NCBI RefSeq assembly: GCF_004352825.1
Contig: NZ_SJRW01000001.1
Location: forward strand, 1,302,001-1,366,000
Reading direction: 5' to 3'
DNA: 64,000 bases
DNA from: Luteimonas arsenica
Lineage (GTDB): Bacteria > Pseudomonadota > Gammaproteobacteria > Xanthomonadales > Xanthomonadaceae
Shown: positions 14,413 through 23,418 of the stretch, one piece after another
How the letters are laid out: each line of letters opens with the position of its first letter
Numbering within the stretch: position 1 is the first letter of the stretch
Notes under the pieces: generated by a model
Database searches by the model: none
What the model was told of the DNA's origin: nothing
What the model saw: the letters and a program-made list of their open reading frames with translations, nothing else
Translations under genes and position numbers: made by a program

Positions 14413-16995
14413 ATGACGAAGACCACCGGCAAGCGCGGCACCGGCCGCGGCAAGACGCCTGCGAAGGCGGGGGCGGAGAAGGGCGCATCGGGCGCTGGCA
14501 GGAAGGCGGCCGCGGCGCCGGCGAAGAAGGCTGGCGGACGCGGTCCGGGCGGCGGCAAGGCGAAGTCGGGCGCGCTGCCGGGGTGGATGCCCGATCCCGG
14601 TCTGCTGCGCGCGATGAAACCGCGCGGCCCGGTTGCTGCCGACACGAATCGCGCCCCTCCGGCAGAACCCGCGGCCCGCACGCCCGTGGCGAAGAAGGCC
14701 GGCACGGCCCCGCGCCCTGGTGGCGCTGCCGGCAAGACCCGGGGTTACAGCGATCCCCAGGCCGCGCGCGAGGCCGACCGCTACGAGAACCCGATCGCCA
14801 GCCGCGAAGCGATCCTCCAGGTGCTGTCCGACGCCGACGGTCCGCTGGACGCGGAAAAGCTCCAGCAGGTGCTTGGCCTGGCCGAGCCCGAGCGCGCCGT
14901 GGCGCTGGACAAGCGCCTGGCGGCGATGCTGCGCGACGGCCAGGTGCTGAAGAACCGCCGCGGCGGCTTCGTGCCGGCCGCGCGCGCGGACCTGATCCCC
15001 GGCACGGTCATCGCCAATCCCGAAGGCTTCGGCTTCCTGCGCCCCGAAAGCGGCGTCGGCGACGACCTGTTCCTGCCGCCCTTCGAAATGCGCAAGGTCA
15101 TGCACGGCGACCGCGTGCTCGGCAGCGTCACCGGCGTCGACCGCCGCGGCCGCCGCGAAGGCGTGATCGTGGAAGTGCTGGAGCGTCGGGTGACGCGCCT
15201 GATCGGCCGCTTCGCGCTCGAGCATGGCATCAGCTACGTGGTCCCCGACGACCGCAGGATCCAGCGCAACGTGCAGATCCCGGCCGACGAGCGCCTGGAC
15301 GCGCGCGACGGCCAACTGGTGGTCTGCGAGATCGTGACGCCGCCCGACAACCACCGGCCGCCGATCGGCCGCGTGCTGGCGGTGCTGGGCGACCGGCTGA
15401 CCGCCTCGATCGCGGTCGAGGCCGCGATCCACGGCCACGACATCCCGCACGAGTTCCCGCCCGAGGTGCTCGACGCCGCGGCGCGGATCCCGGTGGAGGT
15501 CGATGCCGCCACCGCCAACCGCCGTCTCGACCTGCGCAAGCTGCCCCTGGTGACCATCGACGGCGAGGACGCCAAGGACTTCGATGACGCGGTGTACTGC
15601 GAGCCCAACCGCGAGGGCTTCCGCCTGATCGTGGCCATCGCCGATGTCTCCAGCTACGTGCTGCCCGGCGACCCGCTCGACGTCGAGGCGCAGAACCGTG
15701 CGACCTCGGTGTACTTCCCCGGCTACGTCGTGCCGATGCTGCCGGAGACGCTGTCCAACGGCATCTGCTCGCTGAAGCCGAAGGTCGACCGCCTGTGCTT
15801 CGCCTGCGACATGCAGGTCGACCGCCGCGGCCAGGTGGTGTCGTATTCCTTCCATGAGGCGGTGATGCATTCGCACGCGCGCCTGACCTACACCCAGGTC
15901 TGGAACGCGGTCGGCGACGGCATCCCCGACGCCGATCGCGAGGCCGCGCAGGCCTTCATCGGCCCGCAGATGGAGCAGGTCAGGCGCCTGCACCAGCTGT
16001 ACAAGGTGTTCGACAAGGCGCGCCAGCAGCGTGGCGCGATCGACTTCGAGACCTCCGAAGTGCGCTTCGTGCTCGGCCCGCAGGGCGAGGTCACCCAGGC
16101 CGGCATGATCCAGCGCAACGATGCCCACAAGCTGATCGAGGAATGCATGATCGCGGCGAACGTCGCGGCCGCGCATGCGCTGCTGGAATCCGGCATCCCG
16201 GCGCCGTTCCGGGACCACGACCGCCCGCCGGAGGGCAAGTACGCCGACCTGCTGGAGTTCCTGAAGGAGTTCCAGCTGCGCCTGCCGACCTGGCAGAAGG
16301 TACGGCCCAAGGATTTCCGCAAGCTGCTGGAGGCCGTGCGCGAGCGCCCCGATGCGGCGCTGCTGGAGTCGGTGCTGCTGCGCAGCCAGTCGCTGGCGGT
16401 GTACTCGCCGGACAACATCGGCCACTTCGGCCTGGCGCTGGAGGCCTACGCGCACTTCACTTCGCCGATCCGCCGCTACGCCGACCTGCTGGTGCACCGC
16501 GCGATCAAGCACGCGCTGCGCGGCGGCAATGCGGTGCAGTACAAGTACAGCGCGCACGAGATGGCGGCGCTGTCGCTGCAGTGCTCGGAGCGGTCGCGCC
16601 GCGCCGACGAGGCCCAGCGCGAGGTCGACGAGCGCTACCGCGCGGCCTGGATGGAGGAACACGTCGGCCGCGAGTTCGACGGCGTGGTCAGCGGCGTCAC
16701 CAGCTTCGGCCTGTTCGTGGAACTCGACGAGTCCAAGGTCAACGGCCTGGTGCACGTGACCCAGCTGCCCAACGACTTCTACCACTTCGACCCGATCCGC
16801 AAGACGCTCACCGGCCAGCGCTCCGAGCGTGAGTACCGGCTGGGCGACCGTGTGCGCATAGTGGTGCTGAAGGCCAGCGTGGAAGAGCTGAAGATCGATT
16901 TCAGGCTGGTGGAAGAGGGCCAGCGCCAGAAGGGCGAGCCCAGGCCGCCGACCCCGCGCGGCCAGCCGGCCAAGCGCGCCAAGAAGAAGTACTGA
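14413..16995 (+). CDS. rnr: Ribonuclease R with basic N-terminal extension
   Basis: RNase R is a 3'-5' exoribonuclease that degrades structured RNA. After a roughly 125-residue N-terminal extension rich in Lys, Ala, Gly and Arg come a winged-helix segment (NPIASREAILQVLSDADGPL), cold-shock domains (GTVIANPEGFGFLRPE), and the RNB catalytic core with TIDGEDAKDFDDAVYCE, whose Asp cluster binds the metals. ALEAYAHFTSPIRRYADLLVHR is also in the core. A C-terminal S1 domain (FDGVVSGVTSFGLFVEL) and a basic tail ending RAKKKY complete it. The 860-residue length exceeds the usual 750-820 because of the tails. rlmB follows 13 bases later, the conserved rnr-rlmB pair. Confidence 0.96.
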   Translation: MTKTTGKRGTGRGKTPAKAGAEKGASGAGRKAAAAPAKKAGGRGPGGGKAKSGALPGWMPDPGLLRAMKPRGPVAADTNRAPPAEPAARTPVAKKAGTAPRPGGAAGKTRGYSDPQAAREADRYENPIASREAILQVLSDADGPLDAEKLQQVLGLAEPERAVALDKRLAAMLRDGQVLKNRRGGFVPAARADLIPGTVIANPEGFGFLRPESGVGDDLFLPPFEMRKVMHGDRVLGSVTGVDRRGRREGVIVEVLERRVTRLIGRFALEHGISYVVPDDRRIQRNVQIPADERLDARDGQLVVCEIVTPPDNHRPPIGRVLAVLGDRLTASIAVEAAIHGHDIPHEFPPEVLDAAARIPVEVDAATANRRLDLRKLPLVTIDGEDAKDFDDAVYCEPNREGFRLIVAIADVSSYVLPGDPLDVEAQNRATSVYFPGYVVPMLPETLSNGICSLKPKVDRLCFACDMQVDRRGQVVSYSFHEAVMHSHARLTYTQVWNAVGDGIPDADREAAQAFIGPQMEQVRRLHQLYKVFDKARQQRGAIDFETSEVRFVLGPQGEVTQAGMIQRNDAHKLIEECMIAANVAAAHALLESGIPAPFRDHDRPPEGKYADLLEFLKEFQLRLPTWQKVRPKDFRKLLEAVRERPDAALLESVLLRSQSLAVYSPDNIGHFGLALEAYAHFTSPIRRYADLLVHRAIKHALRGGNAVQYKYSAHEMAALSLQCSERSRRADEAQREVDERYRAAWMEEHVGREFDGVVSGVTSFGLFVELDESKVNGLVHVTQLPNDFYHFDPIRKTLTGQRSEREYRLGDRVRIVVLKASVEELKIDFRLVEEGQRQKGEPRPPTPRGQPAKRAKKKY

Positions 16996-17008
16996 GGACC
17001 CAGGCCGG

Positions 17009-17770
17009 ATGGCAGGCAACAAGCAGAACCAGTGGATCGTCGGCATCAACGCCGTGGCCTCGGCGGTCGAGCACGACGCCGACAACGTGCGCGAAGTGCT
17101 GCTGGAGGCGGGTGCTAAGAACCCGCGCATCGGTTCGATCGAGGACGAGGCGCGGCGTCGCGGCATCGACGTGCGCCGGGTCGCCCAGAACGCGCTCGAC
17201 GGCGTCGCCGGCGGCCTGCGCCACCAGGGCGCGGTCGCGCGCTACGCCGCGGCGAAGACCCATGACGAGGACGACCTGCCGGGCCTGGTCGAGTCCGCCG
17301 AAGGCCGCGCCCTGCTGCTGGTGCTCGACGGCGTTCAGGACCCGCACAACCTCGGCGCCTGCCTGCGCAGCGCCGCCGCGGCTGGCGTGACCGCGGTGGT
17401 GATCCCCAAGGACAAGGCGGTGCAGGTCAACGCCACCGTGCGCAAGACCTCGGCCGGCGCCGCCGACAGCATCCCGGTGGTGCGCGTCACCAACCTCTCG
17501 CGCAGCCTGCGCGAGCTGCAGAAGCAGGGCGTCTGGATCTACGGCCTGGCCGGCGAATCCGAAGCCTCCCTGTACACCGTCGACCTGCGCGGCAACGTCG
17601 CCCTGGTCCTGGGCGGCGAAGGCGAAGGCCTGCGCCGCCTGACCCGCGAACACTGCGACCAGCTCGTCGCCCTGCCGATGCCCGGCGCCGCCGAAGCCGG
17701 CGTCGAAAGCCTCAACGTCTCCGTCGCCGCCGGGGTATGCCTCTTCGAAGCCGTCCGGCAGAGGCTCTAG
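17009..17770 (+). CDS. rlmB: 23S rRNA (guanosine2251-2'-O)-methyltransferase RlmB
   Basis: RlmB methylates the 2'-O of G2251 in 23S rRNA using S-adenosylmethionine. The 253-residue protein has the N-terminal substrate-binding domain (VGINAVASAVEH) and a SPOUT knot domain. The SPOUT motifs are VLDGVQDPHNLGACLRSA, where the Asn and Arg are catalytic, LVLGGEGEGLRRL, and IPMPG-like LPMPGAAEAGVESLNVSVAAGV. It starts 13 bases after rnr, and the two are likely co-transcribed. Confidence 0.95.
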   Translation: MAGNKQNQWIVGINAVASAVEHDADNVREVLLEAGAKNPRIGSIEDEARRRGIDVRRVAQNALDGVAGGLRHQGAVARYAAAKTHDEDDLPGLVESAEGRALLLVLDGVQDPHNLGACLRSAAAAGVTAVVIPKDKAVQVNATVRKTSAGAADSIPVVRVTNLSRSLRELQKQGVWIYGLAGESEASLYTVDLRGNVALVLGGEGEGLRRLTREHCDQLVALPMPGAAEAGVESLNVSVAAGVCLFEAVRQRL

Positions 17771-17785
17771 GCGGGGCGCCGGGAA

Positions 17786-18078
17786 AGCTTTTGCCACGGA
17801 TTTACGCGGATAACGCGGATTTACACGGATAAAGCAGAAGCAGGAGAAAACGCTCTTTAGCCACGGATTTGGCGGATTACGCGGATCTGGCCGAGGCAAG
17901 ATTGACGCCAGAAAGCCCACCTGAAAAGAGCAGGTGCAGTGCGTGGTGCATGCACTGGCCTCAGCCAGATCCGCGTAATCCGCGCAAATCCGTGGCCAAA
18001 AAAGCTTTCCGCTTTTTCTGCCTTTTCCGCTCTATCCGTGTAAATCCGCGTTATCCGCGTAAATCCGTGGCAAAAGCT
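17786..18078. repeat. Nested long inverted-repeat element (GCGGAT-rich), intergenic
   Basis: The 338-base gap between rlmB and rnt holds no gene. It is a nested palindrome. The outer arms 17786-17831 and 18033-18078 are perfectly complementary over 46 bases. The inner arms about 17860-17897 and 17958-17996 match over about 38 bases with one indel and one mismatch. Each arm repeats a CGGAT core with short spacers (CCACGGATTTACGCGGATAA), with segments of diverged complementarity between them. The centre holds a small CACCTG/CAGGTG hairpin. It encodes no transposase; frames crossing it are repetitive and look spurious. The CCACGGATTTACGCGGAT-type motif is familiar as a dispersed intergenic repeat in several bacteria. 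Confidence 0.85.
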
Positions 18079-18108
18079 CTTCCACACGCCCTCCCGCAGC
18101 CGAAGCCC

Positions 18109-18765
18109 TCAGGTTGCGGGGGTCGCGAAGCGGCCGCAGGTGTTGGCGATGGTGCAGAAGAGCTGGGCGGTGCGTTCGGTGTCGTAGACGGCGGAGTGGG
18201 CGTCGTCGCTGTTCCACTCCAGGCCGGCGGCCTGCACCGCGCGGGCGAGCACGGTCTGGCCGTAGGCCAGGCCGGCCAGGGTGACGGTGTCGAAGACGCT
18301 GAAGGGGTGGAAGGGGTTGCGCTTGTGGCCGCTGCGGGCGACCGCAGCGTTGACGAAGTTCAGGTCGAAGTGGGCGTTGTGGCCGACCAGGATCGCGCGT
18401 TGGCAGCCGTGCTTCTTCACTGCGGCGCGCACGGTCGTGAACACGTGCTCGAGCGCGTCGCGCTCCTGCTTGGCGAAGCGGAAGGGGTGGTCGAGGTCGA
18501 TGCCGGTGACCTGCAGCGACTTCGGGTCGATGTCGGTGCCGGGCGCGGGAACGACGTGGGCGCTGGCGCCTTCGCCGGGCACGTAGCGGCCCTGGTCGTC
18601 GAGGTCGATCGGCAGCACCGCGATCTCCAGCAGCGCGTGCCGGTTCCAGTCGAAGCCGCCGGTCTCCACGTCCACGACCACGGGCAGGTAGCCGCGGAAG
18701 CGGGTGGCCATGGGGGCGAAGGCGGGGGTGGCCTGGTCGGCCTGGGGCGGGGGCTGGCTGGTCAC
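18109..18765 (-). CDS. rnt: Ribonuclease T
   Basis: RNase T is a DEDD-family 3'-5' exoribonuclease that trims the 3' ends of tRNA and other stable RNAs. Motifs follow the family order: [19 protein letters not shown] (Exo I, D and E), [13 protein letters not shown] (Exo II), [25 protein letters not shown], and [17 protein letters not shown] (Exo III, H and D). I place the start at GTG 18765 because a TAGACT box (18773-18778) lies seven bases upstream, and the start gives 218 residues, close to the usual 215. An internal Met at MATRFRG is an alternative. The gene runs away from the hvf operon on the same strand. Confidence 0.93.
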   Translation of the reverse strand: MTSQPPPQADQATPAFAPMATRFRGYLPVVVDVETGGFDWNRHALLEIAVLPIDLDDQGRYVPGEGASAHVVPAPGTDIDPKSLQVTGIDLDHPFRFAKQERDALEHVFTTVRAAVKKHGCQRAILVGHNAHFDLNFVNAAVARSGHKRNPFHPFSVFDTVTLAGLAYGQTVLARAVQAAGLEWNSDDAHSAVYDTERTAQLFCTIANTCGRFATPAT

Positions 18766-18799
18766 CGGCGCTAGTCTAGCCGAGCCGGGCGGCGCGGCC

Positions 18800-19567
18800 T
18801 CATGCGCGAATGCCCGGCACGATGCCCTCGCGGTGCCAGCGCAGCAGCATCGCCACGCCCTGTTCGATGAACACCGCGTCCGCGGCGGCACCGGCTTCCA
18901 CCGCCAGCGCGTCCAACTGCGCACGGCCGGTGAGCTCCGGTGCTTCGTCCAGCCGCTGCAGCAGGCGCCACGCCAGCGGACTGGGTGCGTGGAAGCGCAC
19001 GCGGCCGTCCCCGCCGCGGTGCAGGAGCAGGAGCGTCGGCGCCTCCGGCGGCGCCTCGGGCAGGAACTCCGGGCCGATGCGGTGCACCGGCCAGGTGTAG
19101 GCGAGGGGCCAGGCCAGCGGCGAAAGCAGGGGACGGCCGTCGAGCAGCGCGGCGGCGGCGTCGGTGTCGGGCGCATCCAGCCGGTCGTGCGCGACATCGT
19201 CCAGGCGCGCCTCGCTGATCTGCAGCGCCAGCTCGATCCACTCGTAGTGCGCCAGCTCCGGCAGCCAGGGCTCGCGGCCACCACTGTCCGCCAGCCAGCG
19301 CAGGAATTCGCGCGGCAGCTCCGGGAACAGCGGCGTGCGGCAGCCGTGGCCGCGGTAGAAATCGCGCACCAGCGCCGCCCAGGCGTCGCCATGGATGCGC
19401 CGGATCACCGGGAAGTTGCCGGCCAGCAGGCTGGATACGTTGTTGAAGAACAGGTCGCGGTAGACCTGCATCCGCCGCGGGTCCACGCCGGGCGGCGGCG
19501 GGTGGCGCTCGGGGTCGCGGATGTGGGCGGTGAAGGCCTCCTGCTGCGCGTGCAGGTCAGGCGACAT
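18800..19567 (-). CDS. hvfC: HvfC/BufC-type partner protein (DUF2063) of the MNIO enzyme
   Basis: This 255-residue protein has an N-terminal DUF2063 domain, with [16 protein letters not shown] near residue 3, [17 protein letters not shown], and [26 protein letters not shown]. Proteins of this family bind the precursor peptide and partner with the MNIO (DUF692) enzyme in metallophore-like RiPP maturation. The start at 19567 overlaps the upstream enzyme gene by 11 bases, indicating translational coupling. An in-frame ATG at 19585 is possible but deeper in the overlap. The role is taken from the family and from the adjacent DUF692 gene and cysteine-motif precursor. Confidence 0.88.
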   Translation of the reverse strand: MSPDLHAQQEAFTAHIRDPERHPPPPGVDPRRMQVYRDLFFNNVSSLLAGNFPVIRRIHGDAWAALVRDFYRGHGCRTPLFPELPREFLRWLADSGGREPWLPELAHYEWIELALQISEARLDDVAHDRLDAPDTDAAAALLDGRPLLSPLAWPLAYTWPVHRIGPEFLPEAPPEAPTLLLLHRGGDGRVRFHAPSPLAWRLLQRLDEAPELTGRAQLDALAVEAGAAADAVFIEQGVAMLLRWHREGIVPGIRA

Positions 19568-20447
19568 GGCTGCGTGCCGGTGCATGGGCCAGGTGGCCGC
19601 GGACGATGTCGAGTTCGCCCAGCAGCTCTTCGAACGGCGGGAAGTCGAAGTCGCGCTCCAGCAGGGTCGGCCGCGGGCCGAACAGGGCGTAGGCCTCGGC
19701 CAGCAGCGCCCAGACCGGATCGGCGACCGCTGCGCCGTGGGTGTCGATCTTCAGCCCCGGCTCCTCGTCGCGGTGGCCGGCGACGTGGATGCAGGCCACG
19801 CGTGCGCCGGCAAGCCCTCGCAGGAAGCCGCTGGCGTCGTAGCCGTGGTTGGTGGCGTTGACCACGATGTTGTTGACGTCGAGCAGCAGGTCGCAGTCGG
19901 CTTCGGCAAGCACGGCGTCGACGAATTCGAGTTCGGTCAGCGGTGGCGAGCCCGCAGGATCCTGATGGATGGTCGCGTAATAGGAGATGTTCTCGACCGC
20001 GATGCGCCGGCCGAGGATGTCCTGCGCGCGCCGGATGCGGCTTGAAACGTGGCGCACCGCCTCATCGCTGAAGGGCAGCGGCAACAGGTCGTAGAGCTGG
20101 CCCATGCGGTCGCCGCAGGCGCTCAGGTGTTCGCTGTAGAGCGCCACATGGTGCGTGTCCAGGAAGCGCCGGAGCCTGTGCAGGAAGGTTTCGTCCAGCG
20201 GTGCCGGGCCGCCGAGCGAGAGCGACAGCCCGTGGCAGGCCAGCGGGTGCTTCGAGGCGAGTTCGGCGAAGGCATCGCCAAGGGCGCCGCCGACCCCGAT
20301 CCAGTTCTCCGGCGCGGCTTCGAGGAAATCGAAACTGCCTGGCTTCGCGGCGCGAAGCCCGGGCAGCAGGGCGCGGCGCAGGCCAAGGCCGACGGCGCGC
20401 GGATGCAGCGGTGTCACCACGGCCGGGCGGCACGCGCGGGTGCGCAC
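19557..20447 (-). CDS. hvfB: MNIO-family (DUF692) multinuclear iron oxidase, HvfB/BufB type
   Basis: This 296-residue TIM-barrel enzyme of the DUF692 family uses iron to modify cysteines in precursor peptides. Metal-ligand segments are visible in order: [77 protein letters not shown] and LLERDFDFP. The neighbours are a precursor with three EG(K/R)CG motifs upstream and a DUF2063 partner downstream, the hvfABC arrangement. The start is uncertain: GTG 20447 is used here, 18 bases after the precursor stop. In-frame GTG codons 20-25 bases further in would remove the first eight or so residues, and none has a clear ribosome-binding site. Confidence 0.9.
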   Translation of the reverse strand: MRTRACRPAVVTPLHPRAVGLGLRRALLPGLRAAKPGSFDFLEAAPENWIGVGGALGDAFAELASKHPLACHGLSLSLGGPAPLDETFLHRLRRFLDTHHVALYSEHLSACGDRMGQLYDLLPLPFSDEAVRHVSSRIRRAQDILGRRIAVENISYYATIHQDPAGSPPLTELEFVDAVLAEADCDLLLDVNNIVVNATNHGYDASGFLRGLAGARVACIHVAGHRDEEPGLKIDTHGAAVADPVWALLAEAYALFGPRPTLLERDFDFPPFEELLGELDIVRGHLAHAPARSHVA

Positions 20448-20465
20448 ACCGCGATCAAGGCCGGC

Positions 20466-20882
20466 TCAGGCAGCGCCGCCGCCACACTTGCCTTCGCCGC
20501 ACTTGCCTTCGTGTGCGGCCTTGTCGGCGTCCTTGTCGCCCGATCCGGCCTTTTTCGTGGCGTGGTGGGCGTCGTGTTCGGCCTGGTCGATGAAGCCATC
20601 GCCGTTGGTGTCGATGCCGGCGAAGTACGAGGGATCCTTCTCCGGATGGGCGGCGGCGAATTCCGCGGCCGAGATGCGGCCGTCGCCATCGCTGTCCGCG
20701 CGCTCGACGCCGCAGCGGCCTTCGGCCTTGTCCGCCTTGCCGTCGTCGGCCGCAGCCTCGGGGGCGGCAACCATGTAGCCGCTGGCCAGCGGCGTCATCG
20801 CGAAGACGGCGCCGGACAGCGCGATGCCGCCCAGGGCGGTGGCCACGGCCAGGGCGACGGGTTTGGCAGGGGACTTCGACAT
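20466..20882 (-). CDS. EF-hand bufferin/HvfA-like precursor peptide with EG(K/R)CG motifs
   Basis: This is a 138-residue secreted precursor. A signal peptide spans roughly residues 1-28 (hydrophobic core VALAVATALGGIAL). EGRCG lies at 54-58. Two canonical EF-hand loops follow: DSDGDGRISAAE (63-74) and DTNGDGFIDQAE (91-102), each with acidic or polar residues at 1, 3, 5 and 12 and Gly at 6. The C-terminus is EGKCGEGKCGGG (125-136). In HvfA-type peptides the cysteines of EGKCG motifs are converted to copper-binding heterocycles by the DUF692 enzyme, and that enzyme gene is 18 bases downstream. The joining of a calcium-type EF-hand pair to the cysteine motifs is the unusual feature. GAGGA precedes ATG 20882 by about eight bases. 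Confidence 0.85.
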   Translation of the reverse strand: MSKSPAKPVALAVATALGGIALSGAVFAMTPLASGYMVAAPEAAADDGKADKAEGRCGVERADSDGDGRISAAEFAAAHPEKDPSYFAGIDTNGDGFIDQAEHDAHHATKKAGSGDKDADKAAHEGKCGEGKCGGGAA

Positions 20883-20970
20883 GCTGGCGCTCCTCATTGG
20901 TGCGGCCGGACGACCGCTGGGGCGCCAGTATGCCCAAGCCATGTTCACGCCATGTCGACGCGTTGCCTGT

Positions 20971-21675
20971 TCAGGCGGTGGTGTTGGTTTCGTCGGCCTT
21001 TTCGCGTGGCGGCAGGTTGTCGTCGCCGTGCACCAGGAACCAGATGTTCTCGGCGATGTTGGTGGCGTGGTCACCGATGCGCTCGAGGTTCTTGGCCATG
21101 AACAGCAGGTGGGTGCAGCCGGTGATCGCGCGCGCATCCTCCATCATGTAGGTCAGCAGCTCGCGGAACAGGCGGGTGTACTCGGCGTCCAGGGCGGCAT
21201 CGCGGTCGCGAACGGCGTGAGCGGCCTCGGGATCCAGGTCGCGGTAGGCGGCGAGCACGTCGCGCACCTGGCGCACGGCCAGCGTGCCCAGGTGGGCCAG
21301 GCCGCCGGCCACCGGCAGCGCCGGCGCCTGGTTGAGCGCGATCGAGCGCTTGGCGATGTTCGCCGCGTAGTCGCCGATGCGCTCGATGTCGGAGACGATG
21401 CGCAGGGCCGCGAGCACCTCGCGCAGGTCGCGCGCCAGCGGGCCGCGCAGCGAGAGCTTCATGACGTCGTGGCTGACCACGCGCTCGAGTTCGTCGATGG
21501 CCTCGTCGTTGGCGACGATGTGGCCGGCGGCGCGGTCATCGCGGCGCTCGACCACGTCCAGCGCGGCCTCCAGCTGGGCGGCGGACAGCTCGCCCATGCG
21601 CAGGATCTCGCCGATCAGGCGCTCGCGCTCTTCGTCGTGGCTGCGAACGATGTGGTCATGGGGCTGGTTGTTCAT
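20971..21675 (-). CDS. phoU: Phosphate signalling protein PhoU
   Basis: PhoU links the Pst transporter to the PhoR/PhoB two-component system and keeps the Pho regulon off when phosphate is plentiful. The 234-residue protein has the two three-helix repeats of the family, each with its metal-binding motif: [19 protein letters not shown] and [20 protein letters not shown]. The start (ATG 21675) overlaps the pstB stop as ATGA, so PhoU is made from the pst transcript. The C-terminal tail is polar. Confidence 0.95.
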   Translation of the reverse strand: MNNQPHDHIVRSHDEERERLIGEILRMGELSAAQLEAALDVVERRDDRAAGHIVANDEAIDELERVVSHDVMKLSLRGPLARDLREVLAALRIVSDIERIGDYAANIAKRSIALNQAPALPVAGGLAHLGTLAVRQVRDVLAAYRDLDPEAAHAVRDRDAALDAEYTRLFRELLTYMMEDARAITGCTHLLFMAKNLERIGDHATNIAENIWFLVHGDDNLPPREKADETNTTA

Positions 21676-22544
21676 CCGAACCGTCCGGTGATGTAGTCCT
21701 CGGTCTGGCGCTTCGAGGGATTGGAGAAGATGGTCTCGGTCGTATCGTGCTCGATCAGGTCGCCGAGGTACATGAAGGCGGTGTAGTCCGAGACACGCGC
21801 GGCCTGCTGCATGTTGTGGGTGACGATGACGATGGTGTAGTCGACCTTCAGCTCCTCGATCAGCTGCTCGATGCGGCTGGTCGAGATCGGATCGAGCGCC
21901 GAGGTCGGCTCGTCGAGCAGCAGCACCTCCGGCTTCAGCGCCACCGCGCGCGCGATGCACAGGCGCTGCTGCTGGCCGCCGGACAGGCCCAGGGCGCTCT
22001 GGCCCAGCTTGTCCTTGACTTCGTCCCAGAGCGCGCCCTGGCGCAGCGCCGACTCCACCCGCGCGTCCATCTCCGCCTTCGACAGCTTCTCGTGGTGGCG
22101 GATCGCGTAGGCGATGTTCTCGTAGATGGTCATCGGGAACGGCACCGGCTTCTGGAACACCATGCCGACCTTGGAGCGCAGGCGGTTCATCGGGTACTTC
22201 GGCGAGAGGATGTCCTCGCCGTCGAGCAGGATGCTGCCGCTGGCGACCTGGCCCGGGTACAGGGCGTAGATGCGATTGAACACCCGCAGCAGGGTCGACT
22301 TGCCACAGCCCGAGGGGCCGATCAGCGCGGTCACGCGCTTTTCCGGGATCTCCATGTTCACGCCCTTGATGGCGTGGAACTTGCCGTAGTGGAAGTCCAG
22401 TCCGCGCACCGAGAGCTTCACCGGCGCGGGGCCGGCATCGACACGGCGCGGGGTGGCGGTGGACAGCGTAGCGCGTCCGGTTTCGATGGGGGCGTGGCTG
22501 TCGTTCATCGGCGGGATCCGTGGGACGGTGGTCGACTCAGTCAT
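21672..22544 (-). CDS. pstB: Phosphate ABC transporter ATP-binding protein PstB
   Basis: PstB is the ATPase of the high-affinity phosphate importer. The protein has Walker A (GPSGCGKST), Q-loop ([19 protein letters not shown]), signature LSGGQQQRL, Walker B ([11 protein letters not shown]) and the switch His ([17 protein letters not shown]). The start is uncertain. ATG 22544 ([11 protein letters not shown]) overlaps pstA by eight bases. ATG 22508 (MNDSHAPIE) gives a start outside pstA with a weak GGAT upstream. The core begins near [13 protein letters not shown], so either start leaves an unstructured N-terminal stretch of 40-50 or 30-40 residues. Confidence 0.95.
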   Translation of the reverse strand: MTESTTVPRIPPMNDSHAPIETGRATLSTATPRRVDAGPAPVKLSVRGLDFHYGKFHAIKGVNMEIPEKRVTALIGPSGCGKSTLLRVFNRIYALYPGQVASGSILLDGEDILSPKYPMNRLRSKVGMVFQKPVPFPMTIYENIAYAIRHHEKLSKAEMDARVESALRQGALWDEVKDKLGQSALGLSGGQQQRLCIARAVALKPEVLLLDEPTSALDPISTSRIEQLIEELKVDYTIVIVTHNMQQAARVSDYTAFMYLGDLIEHDTTETIFSNPSKRQTEDYITGRFG

Positions 22545-23418
22545 GGGAAACACGGTTGCGCAGCAGCAGCGCACGTGCTGCCAGGCTGATCAGGAGGACG
22601 AAGGTGGTGAGCACCAGCGCACCGGCCCAGGCCAGCTGCTGCCAGCTTTCGTAGGGGCTGCCGGCGAACTGGTACATGACCACCGGCACGCTGGCCATCG
22701 GCTGGGTGACGTCGCTGTTCCAGTACAGGTTGCCGAAGGCGGTGAACAGCAGCGGCGCGGTCTCGCCGCTGATCCGCGCCAGCGACAGGAGGATGCCGGT
22801 GACGATGCCCGCCGAGGCGCTGCGGTAGAGCACCTGCACGATCACCTTCCACTGCGGGACGCCCAGCGACAGCGCCGCTTCGCGCATCTGCGCCGGCACC
22901 AGGCGCAGCATCTCGTCGGTGGTGCGCAGGACCACCGGCAGCACGATGAAGGCCAGTGCCACCGCGCCGGCAAGCGCGGAGAAGTTTCCACCCGAATGCA
23001 TCACCAGCAGGGTGTAGACGAACAGGCCGAGCACGATCGACGGTGCCGACAGCAGGATGTCGTTGACGAAGCGCACGACGATGGCGGTGCGGCTGTTGGC
23101 GCCATACTCGGCCAGCCAGGTGCCGGCGGCGACGCCCAGCGGAGCACCGATCAGGATCGCCAGGCCGCACATCACGGCGGATCCGAACAGCGCGTTGCGC
23201 AGGCCGCCTTCAGCCATCGGCGGCGGTGTGTCCTTGGTGAACAGGTCCCAGTTGATGCCGGTGATGCCCTTGGACACCAGGGTCCACAGGATCCAGCCCA
23301 GGAACAGCAGGCCGACCACGGCGGCGACGCACGACAGCGCCAGCGCGGCGACGTTGACGATGCGGCGGCGCAGGTACAGGCCGTCGGCTGCGTGGACTGC
23401 GGGAGGCGCGGCGGACAT
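22537..23418 (-). CDS. pstA: Phosphate ABC transporter permease PstA
   Basis: PstA is one of two inner-membrane permeases of the Pst phosphate importer. The 293-residue protein has six predicted membrane segments, the first at [20 protein letters not shown]. The EAA-type cytoplasmic loop that contacts PstB reads [23 protein letters not shown]. The start codon overlaps the pstC stop (ATGA). Confidence 0.95.
   Translation of the reverse strand: MSAAPPAVHAADGLYLRRRIVNVAALALSCVAAVVGLLFLGWILWTLVSKGITGINWDLFTKDTPPPMAEGGLRNALFGSAVMCGLAILIGAPLGVAAGTWLAEYGANSRTAIVVRFVNDILLSAPSIVLGLFVYTLLVMHSGGNFSALAGAVALAFIVLPVVLRTTDEMLRLVPAQMREAALSLGVPQWKVIVQVLYRSASAGIVTGILLSLARISGETAPLLFTAFGNLYWNSDVTQPMASVPVVMYQFAGSPYESWQQLAWAGALVLTTFVLLISLAARALLLRNRVSHD

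Noticed and set aside
14293-17166. A 957-codon minus-strand frame opposite rnr
   Set aside because: It is a complete shadow of rnr with no motifs, and it would run through the tRNA-Leu gene region.
17786-18078. Insertion sequence or transposon
   Set aside because: Despite long inverted arms it has no transposase frame, and I see no target-site duplication at its ends.
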